From assembly GCA_903927605.1 (NCBI GenBank), contig CAIYNT010000322.1, forward strand, positions 1 through 14,343: DNA of 14,343 bases, written 5' to 3'. Positions within the stretch are counted from its first letter, which is position 1. Every line of letters begins with the position of its first letter. The position numbers and the translations under genes are program-made. The DNA comes from an uncultured Holophagaceae bacterium. GTDB lineage: Bacteria > Acidobacteriota > Holophagae > Holophagales > Holophagaceae. The notes below the pieces were generated by a model. The model did not search any database and was not told the DNA's origin. It saw only the letters and a list, made by a program, of their open reading frames with translations. Positions 1 to 6,762 of this stretch are shown in pieces.

Positions 1-257
1 CCACGGTGGAGGACATCGACACGGGCATGAAACTGGGCTGCGGGCACCCCATGGGACCGCTCTACCTCAGCGACTTCATCGGACTCGACACCATGCAGAA
101 TGTGGCTGAAGTGCTTTTCGACGCCTTCGGCGAGCCCCGGTTCAAGGCACCGGCCCTGCTCCGTCAGTTGGTGGCAGCCGGTCGTCTCGGCCGCAAGACC
201 GGCTCGGGCTTCTATCGCTGGGAAGGCGACAAGCGGATGGAGTCCCTGCCGCTGTAA
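1..257 (+). CDS. 3-hydroxyacyl-CoA dehydrogenase, C-terminal end (5' partial)
   Basis: This is the 3' end of a gene that begins before the window; the reading frame is open from the first bases and stops at TAA 255-257. The 84 or so visible residues match the C-terminal helical domain of 3-hydroxybutyryl/3-hydroxyacyl-CoA dehydrogenases. The signature EDIDTGMKLGCGHPMGPLYL is followed by SDFIGLDT and by the closing GRLGRKTGSGFYRW stretch. The family oxidises 3-hydroxyacyl-CoA to 3-ketoacyl-CoA with NAD(P) in beta-oxidation or butyrate-type metabolism. The N-terminal Rossmann domain and catalytic His lie outside the window, so chain-length preference and a possible fusion to an enoyl-CoA hydratase cannot be judged. 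A small membrane-protein gene follows 24 bases downstream on the same strand, so they are probably co-transcribed. Confidence 0.88.
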   Translation, partial: TVEDIDTGMKLGCGHPMGPLYLSDFIGLDTMQNVAEVLFDAFGEPRFKAPALLRQLVAAGRLGRKTGSGFYRWEGDKRMESLPL

Positions 258-281
258 CTTGGTTCGAGTAGTCTGGCTGTC

Positions 282-632
282 ATGCTCGATCTTCTGCTGA
301 TCCCCGCGGCCCTGCTACTGGTCCTGGCCCTCCGGGCCGTCCGCCGCGGCGAGTACCGCCTGCATAACCACCTGATGACGGCCGTTTTTACTGTGGTCGG
401 CCTGCGTCTGGTGCTGCACCCGAGGAACCTGCCCGGACTCCACCTCACCCTCTGGCTCGCCACCCTTGGCGCAGCAGGGCTGACCATGCTGGCAGGAGGG
501 ATGGCCCTGGCCTGGCGCGAGGCGCGGAGCACCCATCCTTCGGTACCCCGGATCCACCGGACCGTGGGCACTGCCACCCTCGTCGGGCTGGCGCTCACCA
601 CCCTGGTCTGGCTGCTGCGCAGCCGCAGCTGA
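282..632 (+). CDS. small four-helix membrane protein of unknown function
   Basis: A 116-residue, very hydrophobic protein with about four predicted membrane helices (roughly residues 2-20, 31-47, 55-78 and 94-112). Short loops contain HNHLM after helix 1, LHPR after helix 2 and PRIHRT before helix 4. The His-containing HNHLM loop loosely recalls DUF420/CtaM-type cytochrome oxidase assembly proteins, but the protein is shorter than those and I do not claim membership. The ATG at 282 is 24 bases after the dehydrogenase stop and has no clear Shine-Dalgarno sequence, which suggests translation coupled to the upstream gene. It converges with purD, leaving only 11 bases between the stops. I do not recognise a function. 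Confidence that it is a real gene rests on its membrane-protein composition and operon-like spacing. Confidence 0.7.
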   Translation: MLDLLLIPAALLLVLALRAVRRGEYRLHNHLMTAVFTVVGLRLVLHPRNLPGLHLTLWLATLGAAGLTMLAGGMALAWREARSTHPSVPRIHRTVGTATLVGLALTTLVWLLRSRS

Positions 633-643
633 TCAAGAACGGC

Positions 644-1948
644 TCACCAGGGATCCTGAACGGTCTTCCCGGCCTGGGCGTGCCTGAGGCCCTTGAGGCC
701 AATGTCGCGGCGCACCTGCATGCCCGGCCAGTGCACCTGGGACAGCGCGGCCTCGATGGCGGCGCGGGCGGCGGCAAGGTCCGGTGCGGAGGTGGCGAGG
801 TTGAGGACGCGACCGCCATGGGTCAGCCACTGGCCAGCCTGCTTGCGGGTGCCCGCGTGGATGACGGTGACGGCCGGTGTTCCGATGGCGATGGGCACAC
901 CCTGCTTCGCGCCTTCGGGGTAGCCCTCGGCCGCCAGCACCACGGTGATGGCCGTGTGGGGCTTCAGCTTCAACTCCCGGGCGACCAGCCGACCCTCAGC
1001 CACTTCCAATAGCAGGCTCGCCAGATCCTCGTCCAGCAGCTGCATGAGCACCTGGGTCTCGGGGTCGCCGAAGCGCACGTTGTACTCCAGCAGTTCCGGT
1101 CCCGAGGCCGTCCACATGACCCCCAGGAACAGCACGCCCCGGGCCACGAGACCATCCTTCTGCAAGCCCCGTACGGTGGGCTCCACCAGGGTGTTGCGCA
1201 TGAGCTCGATGTCCTCGGGACGCAGAAAAGGAAGCGGCCCGAAAGCGCCCATGCCACCGGTGTTGGGGCCCCGGTCCCCCTCAAAGATGCGCTTGTGATC
1301 CTGGCAGGCGGGCAGCATCGTGTAGGCCGCGTGCTCCGCATCCACATCCACCAGCACATGCAGGGAGAGCTCCATGCCCACCAGCGGCGCCTCGAGGACC
1401 ACCGTCTTGCTGGCCTCTCCGAACTGGCCGGCCAGGAAGGCCCGGAAGGTCGCCAGGGCCTCGGCTTCACTGGTGGCCAGCACCACGCCCTTGCCCGCGG
1501 CGAGGCCGTCGGCCTTCAGCACGATGGGATAGCCGTGGGACCAGTTGCGGATCAGCGCTTCGCCTGCGGCCAGGTTCGTAACCCTGTGGCTGGCAGCACA
1601 CGGGATGTGATGCCTGTGCATGAAGTCCTTGGCGAAGGCCTTGCTGCCCTCCAGCCGGGCCGTGGCGGCATCGTGCCCGAAGACCGGGATGCCCAGGGCC
1701 CGCACGGCATCGGCCACCCCTGCTACGAGCGGAACCTCGGGTCCGACCACGACCAGGTCGGGATGGTTATCGCTGCACCAGGCTGTCACCGAAGCCGGAT
1801 CCTCCAGATCCAGGGCCACGCGGCCACCCAACTCCGCCAGGGCATCACTGCCGGGGGCCGATACCAGGTCCACAGGCCGCACTGAGGCTTTCAGCTTCAG
1901 CGCCAGGGCATGTTCCCGGCCACCAGAGCCGAGGAGCAGGATCTTCAT
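644..1948 (-). CDS. purD: phosphoribosylamine--glycine ligase (GAR synthetase)
   Basis: PurD joins glycine to 5-phosphoribosylamine using ATP, the second step of cytosolic de novo purine synthesis. The 434-residue product has the usual length and full architecture. It has the N-terminal loop LLLGSGGREHAL, the ATP-grasp region with PIVLKADGLAAGKGVVL, the signature GDRGPNTGGMGAFGP, the metal-binding RFGDPETQ motif, and the C-terminal domain ending near the LNLATSAPDLAAARAAI stretch. An in-frame GTG lies four codons upstream, but I choose ATG 1948 because GGAGG sits five bases before it and family members begin MK-hydrophobic-GSGGREHA. No other purine genes are visible. The gene is divergent from tpx across 171 bases and convergent with the small membrane protein. 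The assignment is secure. Confidence 0.97.
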   Translation of the reverse strand: MKILLLGSGGREHALALKLKASVRPVDLVSAPGSDALAELGGRVALDLEDPASVTAWCSDNHPDLVVVGPEVPLVAGVADAVRALGIPVFGHDAATARLEGSKAFAKDFMHRHHIPCAASHRVTNLAAGEALIRNWSHGYPIVLKADGLAAGKGVVLATSEAEALATFRAFLAGQFGEASKTVVLEAPLVGMELSLHVLVDVDAEHAAYTMLPACQDHKRIFEGDRGPNTGGMGAFGPLPFLRPEDIELMRNTLVEPTVRGLQKDGLVARGVLFLGVMWTASGPELLEYNVRFGDPETQVLMQLLDEDLASLLLEVAEGRLVARELKLKPHTAITVVLAAEGYPEGAKQGVPIAIGTPAVTVIHAGTRKQAGQWLTHGGRVLNLATSAPDLAAARAAIEAALSQVHWPGMQVRRDIGLKGLRHAQAGKTVQDPW

Positions 1949-2119
1949 GGGGACCTCCACTTCCCAGTATCGCCGAGCCCGGACCGCTCCGCTCCCTTGA
2001 GAGCCTTCGCCTCAGAAGACGGTCATCTATGGCATCCGTCATAAACAGGTCCGCAGGGTCAAGAATGGTGTAAACGGGTCCCGGACATGGGAGTAGGATG
2101 GGCGCGCCGGGAGGTCCCC

Positions 2120-2665
2120 ATGGCCACGATCACCCTGAACGGAAACCCCATCCACACCTGCGGCGAGTTGCCTCTGCCGGGACACGCGACACCCCCCTTC
2201 ACGCTTACGCGCGACGACCTCAGCGAGATCACCAGCGTGGAGTTGGAGGGCAAGCGCGTGGTGCTGAGCATCTTTCCCAGCCTGGATACCTCCACCTGCG
2301 CGGAGAGTGTGCGGAAGTTCAACCACCTGACGGCCGACCTGGCTGACACGGTCATGCTCTGCGTCTCCATGGATCTGCCCTTCGCGCAATCGCAGTTCTG
2401 CGGAGCCCAGCAGCTGAATCGGGTGCTCACCGCCTCTGCCTTCCGCCACCTCGACTTCGGCAAGGCCTTCGGCGTCACCTTGGCGGACGGTCCCATGCGG
2501 GGCCTCTTCGCCCGGGCCGTGGTGGCACTGGACGAGAACGGCACGGTCGTGCACACCGAGCTGGTGCCCGAACTCACCCACGAGCCCGACTACGATCTGG
2601 CCATCCACGCCATCCGGAACCGCCACCATCCGTGTCCGGAGGATGCATTCGAGAGCACGGAATAA
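2120..2665 (+). CDS. tpx: thiol peroxidase (2-Cys peroxiredoxin, Tpx type)
   Basis: Tpx reduces hydrogen peroxide and alkyl hydroperoxides using thioredoxin. The 181-residue protein has the whole family pattern. The peroxidatic Cys60 sits in SIFPSLDTSTCAESVRKFN and the resolving Cys94 in DLPFAQSQFCGA, so the atypical 2-Cys mechanism is intact. No signal peptide is visible, so a cytoplasmic location is likely. The frame is open upstream to 2087, but ATG 2120 is preferred because GGGAGG at 2109-2114 lies five bases before it and the protein then starts like other Tpx (MATITLNGNP). The gene stands alone between the purD divergent region and a palindromic repeat that begins 16 bases after its stop, and no oxidative-stress operator was recognised. 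An extra C-terminal extension (CPEDAFESTE) follows the conserved fold. Confidence 0.96.
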   Translation: MATITLNGNPIHTCGELPLPGHATPPFTLTRDDLSEITSVELEGKRVVLSIFPSLDTSTCAESVRKFNHLTADLADTVMLCVSMDLPFAQSQFCGAQQLNRVLTASAFRHLDFGKAFGVTLADGPMRGLFARAVVALDENGTVVHTELVPELTHEPDYDLAIHAIRNRHHPCPEDAFESTE

Positions 2666-2680
2666 TTAACGGTCAAGAAA

Positions 2681-2745
2681 TTCACCACGAAGACAGGAAG
2701 ACCACGAAGAAAAGAATGAATTCCTCTTTCGTGGTCTTCGTGGTT
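2681..2745. repeat. CCACGAAGA-type imperfect palindromic repeat, copy 1
   Basis: A 65-base AT-richer element in the spacer between tpx and the small-subunit dehydratase gene. Its left part carries two copies of the unit CCACGAAGA (from 2684 and 2702). Its right part carries the complement, TTCGTGGTCTTCGTGG. GAAGACCACGAA at 2697-2708 pairs perfectly with 2728-2739 around a 19-base loop, and the outer CCACGAAGAC at 2684-2693 is an alternative partner for 2734-2743. A second copy lies at 6689-6762. Both sit just after the stop codon of a minus-strand gene. It may serve as a terminator or mRNA 3'-end stabiliser, or be a small non-autonomous mobile element. No ORF or T-run terminator is seen. Confidence 0.85.
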
Positions 2746-2761
2746 GGTCAGTTTGGAACGA

Positions 2762-3253
2762 TCAGCCCCTGGCCATGAGCCGTGCCCGGGTGTAGGGGAT
2801 GAGGCCACCGGCATCCATGATGCCCTTGCGGGCGGCGGGCAGCGTCACCTGGTCGAAGGTTTTCCCGATGGTCCGGTTGATTACCTGATCCGCCGTGATC
2901 TCCAGGTCATCGCCTTCACCCGCCTCGATAGCGGGGCAGATGACCACCTGCAGGCCCAGGTTGATGCTGTTCTGCAGGAAGATGCGGGAGATGCTTCGGG
3001 CGACCACGGCCACGTCGTGGCCCTTCAACGTCGAGCAGGCCTGTTCCCGGCTGGAGCCGCAGCCGAAGTTCTCGCCACCCACAATGATGGAGCCTGGCGC
3101 GAAGGCCTTGGCCTTGAGCTTTGTGTTGAACTCCGTGCGGTCGAAGAAAGCGAACTGGGGTGTCTCGGTGGGCAGCACCGTGGCCATGAAGCGACCAGGA
3201 TAGATGTCGTCGGTGCTGATGTCGTTCTCGAGCTTGAGGATGACCTTGGCCAT
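2762..3253 (-). CDS. aconitase/isopropylmalate-dehydratase-family small subunit (LeuD-like)
   Basis: A 163-residue swivel-domain subunit that would pair with the upstream large subunit to form a heterodimeric hydro-lyase. It isomerises a 2-hydroxyacid to its 3-hydroxy isomer through an unsaturated intermediate. The family motif GGENFGCGSSREQA (around residues 59-72) includes the substrate-carboxylate Arg69. Its length and the large-subunit type resemble the archaeal/methanogen-like homoaconitase and isopropylmalate isomerase group rather than E. coli LeuD (about 200 residues). The specificity loop after DISTDDIYPG reads RFMATVLP. As I recall them, this is neither the YLRT loop of methanogen homoaconitase nor the YLVY-like loop of isopropylmalate isomerase, so the substrate is open. 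The start is three bases after the large-subunit stop, with AAAGGG inside the end of that gene as a likely ribosome binding site. It is the last gene of the operon. Confidence 0.9.
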   Translation of the reverse strand: MAKVILKLENDISTDDIYPGRFMATVLPTETPQFAFFDRTEFNTKLKAKAFAPGSIIVGGENFGCGSSREQACSTLKGHDVAVVARSISRIFLQNSINLGLQVVICPAIEAGEGDDLEITADQVINRTIGKTFDQVTLPAARKGIMDAGGLIPYTRARLMARG

Positions 3254-3256
3254 GGT

Positions 3257-4543
3257 TCAGCCCTTTCTCGGATCGGTGATGACGCCGGTGATAGCCGAGG
3301 CGGCGGCCACCACCGGGCTGCAGAGGTAGACGAAGCCCGCGGGATTCCCCATGCGGCCCTTGAAGTTGCGGTTCGTGGTACTGAGGGCGGTCTCACCATC
3401 GCCCAGCGCCCCTTCATGGACGCCCAGGCAGGGCCCGCAGCCAGAGTTCATCACCACGGCGCCGGCCCTCATGAGGTCGTGGATGTAGCCTTTGTCCAAG
3501 GCCTGGCCGAAGATCTTGCTGGACGCGGGGAACACCAGCAGGCGCGTACCCTGGGCGACCTTCTTCCCACGCAGGATAGCGGCAGCGTCGGCCAGGTCGT
3601 CCAGGCGTCCATTGGTGCAACTACCGATGACAATCTGGTGGACCTTGGTGCCCAGCACCTGGTCAATGGGCTTCACGTTATCCACCATGTGCGGGCAGGC
3701 GATCTGAGGCGCCAGCGCAGACACGTCGATCTCCACAGTACGGACATAGGTGGCGTCGGCGTCCGGGGTCACACAGGGGATGGGCCCGGTGACGCCAGCC
3801 TCCTCGCGGAGGTAGCGCACGGTCTCCTCATCGCCGGGCACGATGCCCGAAGTCGCGCCGGCTTCCACGCTCATGTTGCAGATGGCCAGGCGACCACTGG
3901 TGCTCATCTGCCGGATGGTCCCGCCGTGGAACTCCAGCACCTTGAAGTTGGCGCCCTGGGCGGTGAGGCGGCCGATCAGGTGGAGGATGAGATCCTTCGG
4001 CCCCACGAAGGGCGGGAACTCGCCCTTCACCACCACCTTGATGGTGCCAGGTACTTCGATGTTTACGGCGATGCCCAGGGCCCAGGCCGAAGCCATCTCC
4101 GTGGCGCCCACGCCGAAGCCGAAGGCCCCAAGGGCCCCATGGCTGGTGGTGTGCGAGTCTGTCCCGACAATCACGAACCCAGGGCGCACATAGCCGTACT
4201 CCGGCAGGATCTGGTGGCAGATGCCGCCCACGTCGCCGCGCACATCGTGGAACTTGGTGATGCCGTTGGCTGCCACGAACTCCCGGATCTTCTTCTGGTT
4301 GGTGGCGGTTTTCGGTGACTCCGCCGGCACGCGGTGGTCGAAGATGATGGCGACCTTTGTAGGGTCCCAGACCTTGGGTTCGAGGCCGGTGCCCTGGAAT
4401 ATTTCCTGGAACTGGTTGATCACCAGAGCCGCGTTCTCGTGGGACATGGCGAGGTCCACCTTGGGTTCCACCACATCCCCTGCCTGCACCGAGGGCAGGC
4501 CCGAGGCACGGGCCAGGATCTTCTCGACAACGGTCATACCCAT
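3257..4543 (-). CDS. aconitase/isopropylmalate-dehydratase-family large subunit (LeuC-like)
   Basis: A 428-residue catalytic subunit carrying a [4Fe-4S] cluster. The three cluster ligands are visible as Cys309 in IGSCTNGR and Cys369 and Cys372 in NSGCGPCLG. Other family motifs are FDHRVPAESP, GTDSHTTSHGALGAFGFGVGATEMA and GRMGNP. The length of about 420-430 and the sequence style fit the 3-isopropylmalate dehydratase/homoaconitate hydratase subgroup that works with a separate small subunit. Candidate reactions are citrate/isocitrate, isopropylmalate, citramalate/methylmalate or homocitrate isomerisation, and sequence alone does not choose between them. ATG 4543 is preferred over ATG 4537 because GGAG lies five bases upstream. 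It begins nine bases after the CoA-transferase stop and ends three bases before the small subunit. No leuA is in the window. Confidence 0.93.
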   Translation of the reverse strand: MGMTVVEKILARASGLPSVQAGDVVEPKVDLAMSHENAALVINQFQEIFQGTGLEPKVWDPTKVAIIFDHRVPAESPKTATNQKKIREFVAANGITKFHDVRGDVGGICHQILPEYGYVRPGFVIVGTDSHTTSHGALGAFGFGVGATEMASAWALGIAVNIEVPGTIKVVVKGEFPPFVGPKDLILHLIGRLTAQGANFKVLEFHGGTIRQMSTSGRLAICNMSVEAGATSGIVPGDEETVRYLREEAGVTGPIPCVTPDADATYVRTVEIDVSALAPQIACPHMVDNVKPIDQVLGTKVHQIVIGSCTNGRLDDLADAAAILRGKKVAQGTRLLVFPASSKIFGQALDKGYIHDLMRAGAVVMNSGCGPCLGVHEGALGDGETALSTTNRNFKGRMGNPAGFVYLCSPVVAAASAITGVITDPRKG

Positions 4544-4552
4544 GGGAACTCC

Positions 4553-5752
4553 CTAGATGACACCTTTGGATTTCAGCTCGGCCATCTCTGATTCGGAAAG
4601 GCCGAGGGCCCCGAAGACCTGAGCATTGTGCTGACCCAGGGTCGGGGGCGGCGAGTCCACCGTGCCCGGGGTCTTCCCGAAGAGCGCCGTGAGGCCGAAG
4701 ACTTCCACATTTCCGACCCCCTCCACTGGGACCTTACGAAGCACTTGCCGGTGCCGGATCTGCGGCTGCCGCAACGCAGCTTCCAGCCCGAGAATCTCGC
4801 CACTCGGCACGTCCTTCGCATTCAGTTCCCTCACCCAGAAACCGGTAGGTTTCCGGGTCAGCCGAGCCTCAAGAAGGGGCGTCAACACTTTCCGGTTCTG
4901 CTTGCGGGTATCCCTTTCCTGGAAGCGGGGATCCGTCTTCAGCTCCGACAGTTCCAGCACGTCACAGACTGCTTCCCACTGCTCCTGCTTGTTGGCGGCG
5001 ATGTTGATGTGGCCGTCCTGGGTGCGGAAGGAGCCGCTGGGCGCCGCCGTGAAGTTGTGGTTGCCCATGAGGACGGGTTGCTCGCCGCCGATGAGCAGGT
5101 TGGCCGCCACCCAGCCCATGAGGGGCATGATGCTGTCCAGCAGGGCAATGTCGATGGACTGTCCCTGCCCCGTGCGCTCACGATGGAACAGAGCCGCCAT
5201 TACCGCGAAGGCAGCGTTGAGTCCACCGACCGTGTCGCAGACGGGGAAACCCGCGCGCAGGGGGTTCAAGTGCTCGTTGCCGTTCACCGCCATCTCACCG
5301 GACAAGCCCTGGATGATCTGGTCGTAGGCAGGCTTGAGGGCGTCTGGACCCGTCTGGCCGAAGCCAGAAATGGCGCAGTAGATGAGCCGGGGGTTCATCT
5401 CCGCCAGGGATTGGTAGCCCAGGCCAAGACGATCCATGACGCCGGGGCGGAAGTTTTCCACGACGACATCCGCATCCTTCACCAGGCGGTGGAACAACTC
5501 CCTGCCCTCCGGCGACTTGGTATTGAGCGTGATGGAGAGCTTATTGCAGTTCTGGGCTAGGAAACTGGTGCCCATGAGCTTCTTGTTCAGCTCCGGGACA
5601 ATGCCCAGCTTGCGGGCCAGGTCGCCCTCTTTGGGGTTCTCCACCTTGATGACCTCGGCTCCAAGCAGAGCCAGGTGCAGCGTGGTGAAGGGCCCAGACA
5701 GGACGTTGGTGAGGTCGAGGACCTTGATGCCGTCGAGGATCTTCCTACTCAT
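4553..5752 (-). CDS. CaiB/BaiF (class III) family CoA-transferase
   Basis: A 399-residue class III CoA-transferase, which moves CoA from a donor such as succinyl-CoA or acetyl-CoA to a carboxylate through an aspartyl-CoA intermediate. It opens with the family pattern GIKVLDLTNVLSGPFTTLHLALLGAEVIKVENP. Further motifs are VVVENFRPGVMDRLGLGY, AISGFGQTGP, YDQIIQGLSGEM and RERTGQGQSIDIALLDS. Asp173 in VCDTVGG aligns with the catalytic Asp169 of formyl-CoA transferase and CaiB. Length is normal and no truncation is seen. The start has AAAGGG four bases upstream and lies nine bases after the lyase stop. Lying between a CoA-ester lyase and a hydro-lyase, it probably activates the hydroxy-dicarboxylate that the lyase cleaves. 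The substrate is inferred from context, not from residues. Confidence 0.93.
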   Translation of the reverse strand: MSRKILDGIKVLDLTNVLSGPFTTLHLALLGAEVIKVENPKEGDLARKLGIVPELNKKLMGTSFLAQNCNKLSITLNTKSPEGRELFHRLVKDADVVVENFRPGVMDRLGLGYQSLAEMNPRLIYCAISGFGQTGPDALKPAYDQIIQGLSGEMAVNGNEHLNPLRAGFPVCDTVGGLNAAFAVMAALFHRERTGQGQSIDIALLDSIMPLMGWVAANLLIGGEQPVLMGNHNFTAAPSGSFRTQDGHINIAANKQEQWEAVCDVLELSELKTDPRFQERDTRKQNRKVLTPLLEARLTRKPTGFWVRELNAKDVPSGEILGLEAALRQPQIRHRQVLRKVPVEGVGNVEVFGLTALFGKTPGTVDSPPPTLGQHNAQVFGALGLSESEMAELKSKGVI

Positions 5753-5761
5753 AAAACCCTT

Positions 5762-6673
5762 TCACCACTTGTGCTTGACCGATTGAATCGGCCCGGTCTT
5801 GTGGACGCGGCCAGGGAGTTCCCGTTCGAAGTACTTGGCCACGTCCCTGGCCACACCAATGAGGGCGGCGAGGTCGATGTCCGTGCGCTGACCATTGCGC
5901 TGGAGGCCGTGCACCAGGTCCTCCGTGGCAACATTGCCGGCGGCCACCTTGGTGAAGGGACAGCCGCCGAGACCGCCGAAACTGGTCTCGATGACATTTA
6001 CGCCAGCTTCCACGGCAGCGTGGACATTGGCCATGCCCAGACCGTAGGTGTCATGGATGTGAGCGGTGATCTCGATGGCCGGATCGAGCGCCAGCACCCT
6101 CTGCACGTAGTGTCGGACCTGGGCGGGATGGGCGTGACCCGCCGTATCGGCCAAACTGATGGAAGTAAGTCCGGCCTCCAGATAGGCCGCCACCAGACGC
6201 ATGACTTGGTCCTCGGCGATAGCGCCCTCGAAGCCACAGCCGAAGGCGCTCTGCACGCTCACCTGCACCCGTAGTCCTGCCTTTTTCGCTTCCAGAGCCG
6301 TGGCGATGATGCGCCGGAGAGCATCGTCCACACCCATGCCGGTGTTCTTGCGGCTGTGGGTCTCCGAGGCCGAAACGCCCATGCAGATGAGCTGAACGCC
6401 TACCTCCAGCGCCCGCTCCAGGCCCTTTTCGTTGAGCACCAGGCCTGAGAGCATGGCGCGGTGGGATTCCTTCGCGAGGATGCGGAACAGGGCATCTGTG
6501 TCTGCCATCTGGGGCATCCTGTCGCCCCGCACGAAGGAACCCACCTGGACGATGTCCACGCCCGAATCCGCCACCCGGCGGATCCAGTCGAGCTTGATCT
6601 CCGTCGGGACCACAGCCTGTTCGGCCTGGAGGCCGTCGCGGGGGCCGACTTCGTGGATGAGGATCGGGGTCAT
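5762..6673 (-). CDS. HMG-CoA-lyase-like enzyme (DRE-TIM family CoA-ester lyase)
   Basis: A 303-residue TIM-barrel metal-dependent enzyme. True HMG-CoA lyase splits 3-hydroxy-3-methylglutaryl-CoA into acetoacetate and acetyl-CoA. Family residues visible are Arg12-Asp13 in HEVGPRDGLQ, the metal ligands His205 and His207 in AHIHDTYGLGMAN, the catalytic-loop Cys238 in GGLGGCPF, and Asn247 in AAGNVATEDLV. By ungapped alignment of the first strands, the Glu equivalent to human Glu72 is Gln43 (IVQVGSFV instead of VIExTSFV), so substrate or chemistry may differ. Citramalyl-CoA, citryl-CoA or a homologue are alternatives. I start it at ATG 6673; the frame opens further only through a TTG at 6685. The ribosome binding site is poor, and the start is preceded within 16 bases by the repeat at 6689-6762. 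The CoA-transferase follows nine bases later. Confidence 0.9.
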   Translation of the reverse strand: MTPILIHEVGPRDGLQAEQAVVPTEIKLDWIRRVADSGVDIVQVGSFVRGDRMPQMADTDALFRILAKESHRAMLSGLVLNEKGLERALEVGVQLICMGVSASETHSRKNTGMGVDDALRRIIATALEAKKAGLRVQVSVQSAFGCGFEGAIAEDQVMRLVAAYLEAGLTSISLADTAGHAHPAQVRHYVQRVLALDPAIEITAHIHDTYGLGMANVHAAVEAGVNVIETSFGGLGGCPFTKVAAGNVATEDLVHGLQRNGQRTDIDLAALIGVARDVAKYFERELPGRVHKTGPIQSVKHKW

Positions 6674-6688
6674 GGTCAAATCCAAGGA

Positions 6689-6762
6689 TTCACCACGAAG
6701 ACCACAAAGACCACGAAGAAAAACAGCATTCCAACCTTCGTGGTCTTCCCGTCTTCGTGGTT
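6689..6762. repeat. CCACGAAGA-type imperfect palindromic repeat, copy 2
   Basis: A 74-base element homologous to the one at 2681-2745. Its left half has three tandem nine-base units (ACCACGAAG, ACCACAAAG, ACCACGAAG, from 6692). Its right half has the complementary TTCGTGGTCTTCC, a short GTCTTC insertion, and CGTGGTT. The central loop, with the core CAGCATTCCAACC, differs from copy 1, so the arms are conserved and the loop is not. The right edge overlaps the stop codon of the dehydrogenase gene, and the left edge is 15 bases upstream of the lyase ATG. It therefore occupies nearly the whole spacer between two genes that otherwise look like one operon, and could act as a terminator, a processing site or a translational block. 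Confidence 0.85.

Noticed and set aside
2018..2040. GACGG...CCGTC dyad in the purD/tpx divergent spacer as an operator or PurR-type site
   Set aside because: Arms are only five bases with a 13-base loop, there is no match to a known operator, and no well-spaced -35/-10 pair was found on either strand.
2681..2745. CRISPR array or phage attachment site at the CCACGAAGA repeats
   Set aside because: The units are nine bases and tandem or palindromic without regular spacers, and no tRNA, integrase or cas gene is nearby.
2744..4318. A 524-codon open frame on the plus strand across the LeuC/LeuD-like genes
   Set aside because: It is antisense to two well-conserved genes, its translation is His/Gly/Asp-rich without family motifs, and such long shadow frames are expected at this GC content.
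2762..4543. Calling the LeuC/LeuD-like pair leuC and leuD of leucine biosynthesis
   Set aside because: No leuA or typical leuB context, the small-subunit loop does not match the isopropylmalate type, and the neighbours are a CoA-transferase and a CoA-ester lyase; a family-level name is safer.
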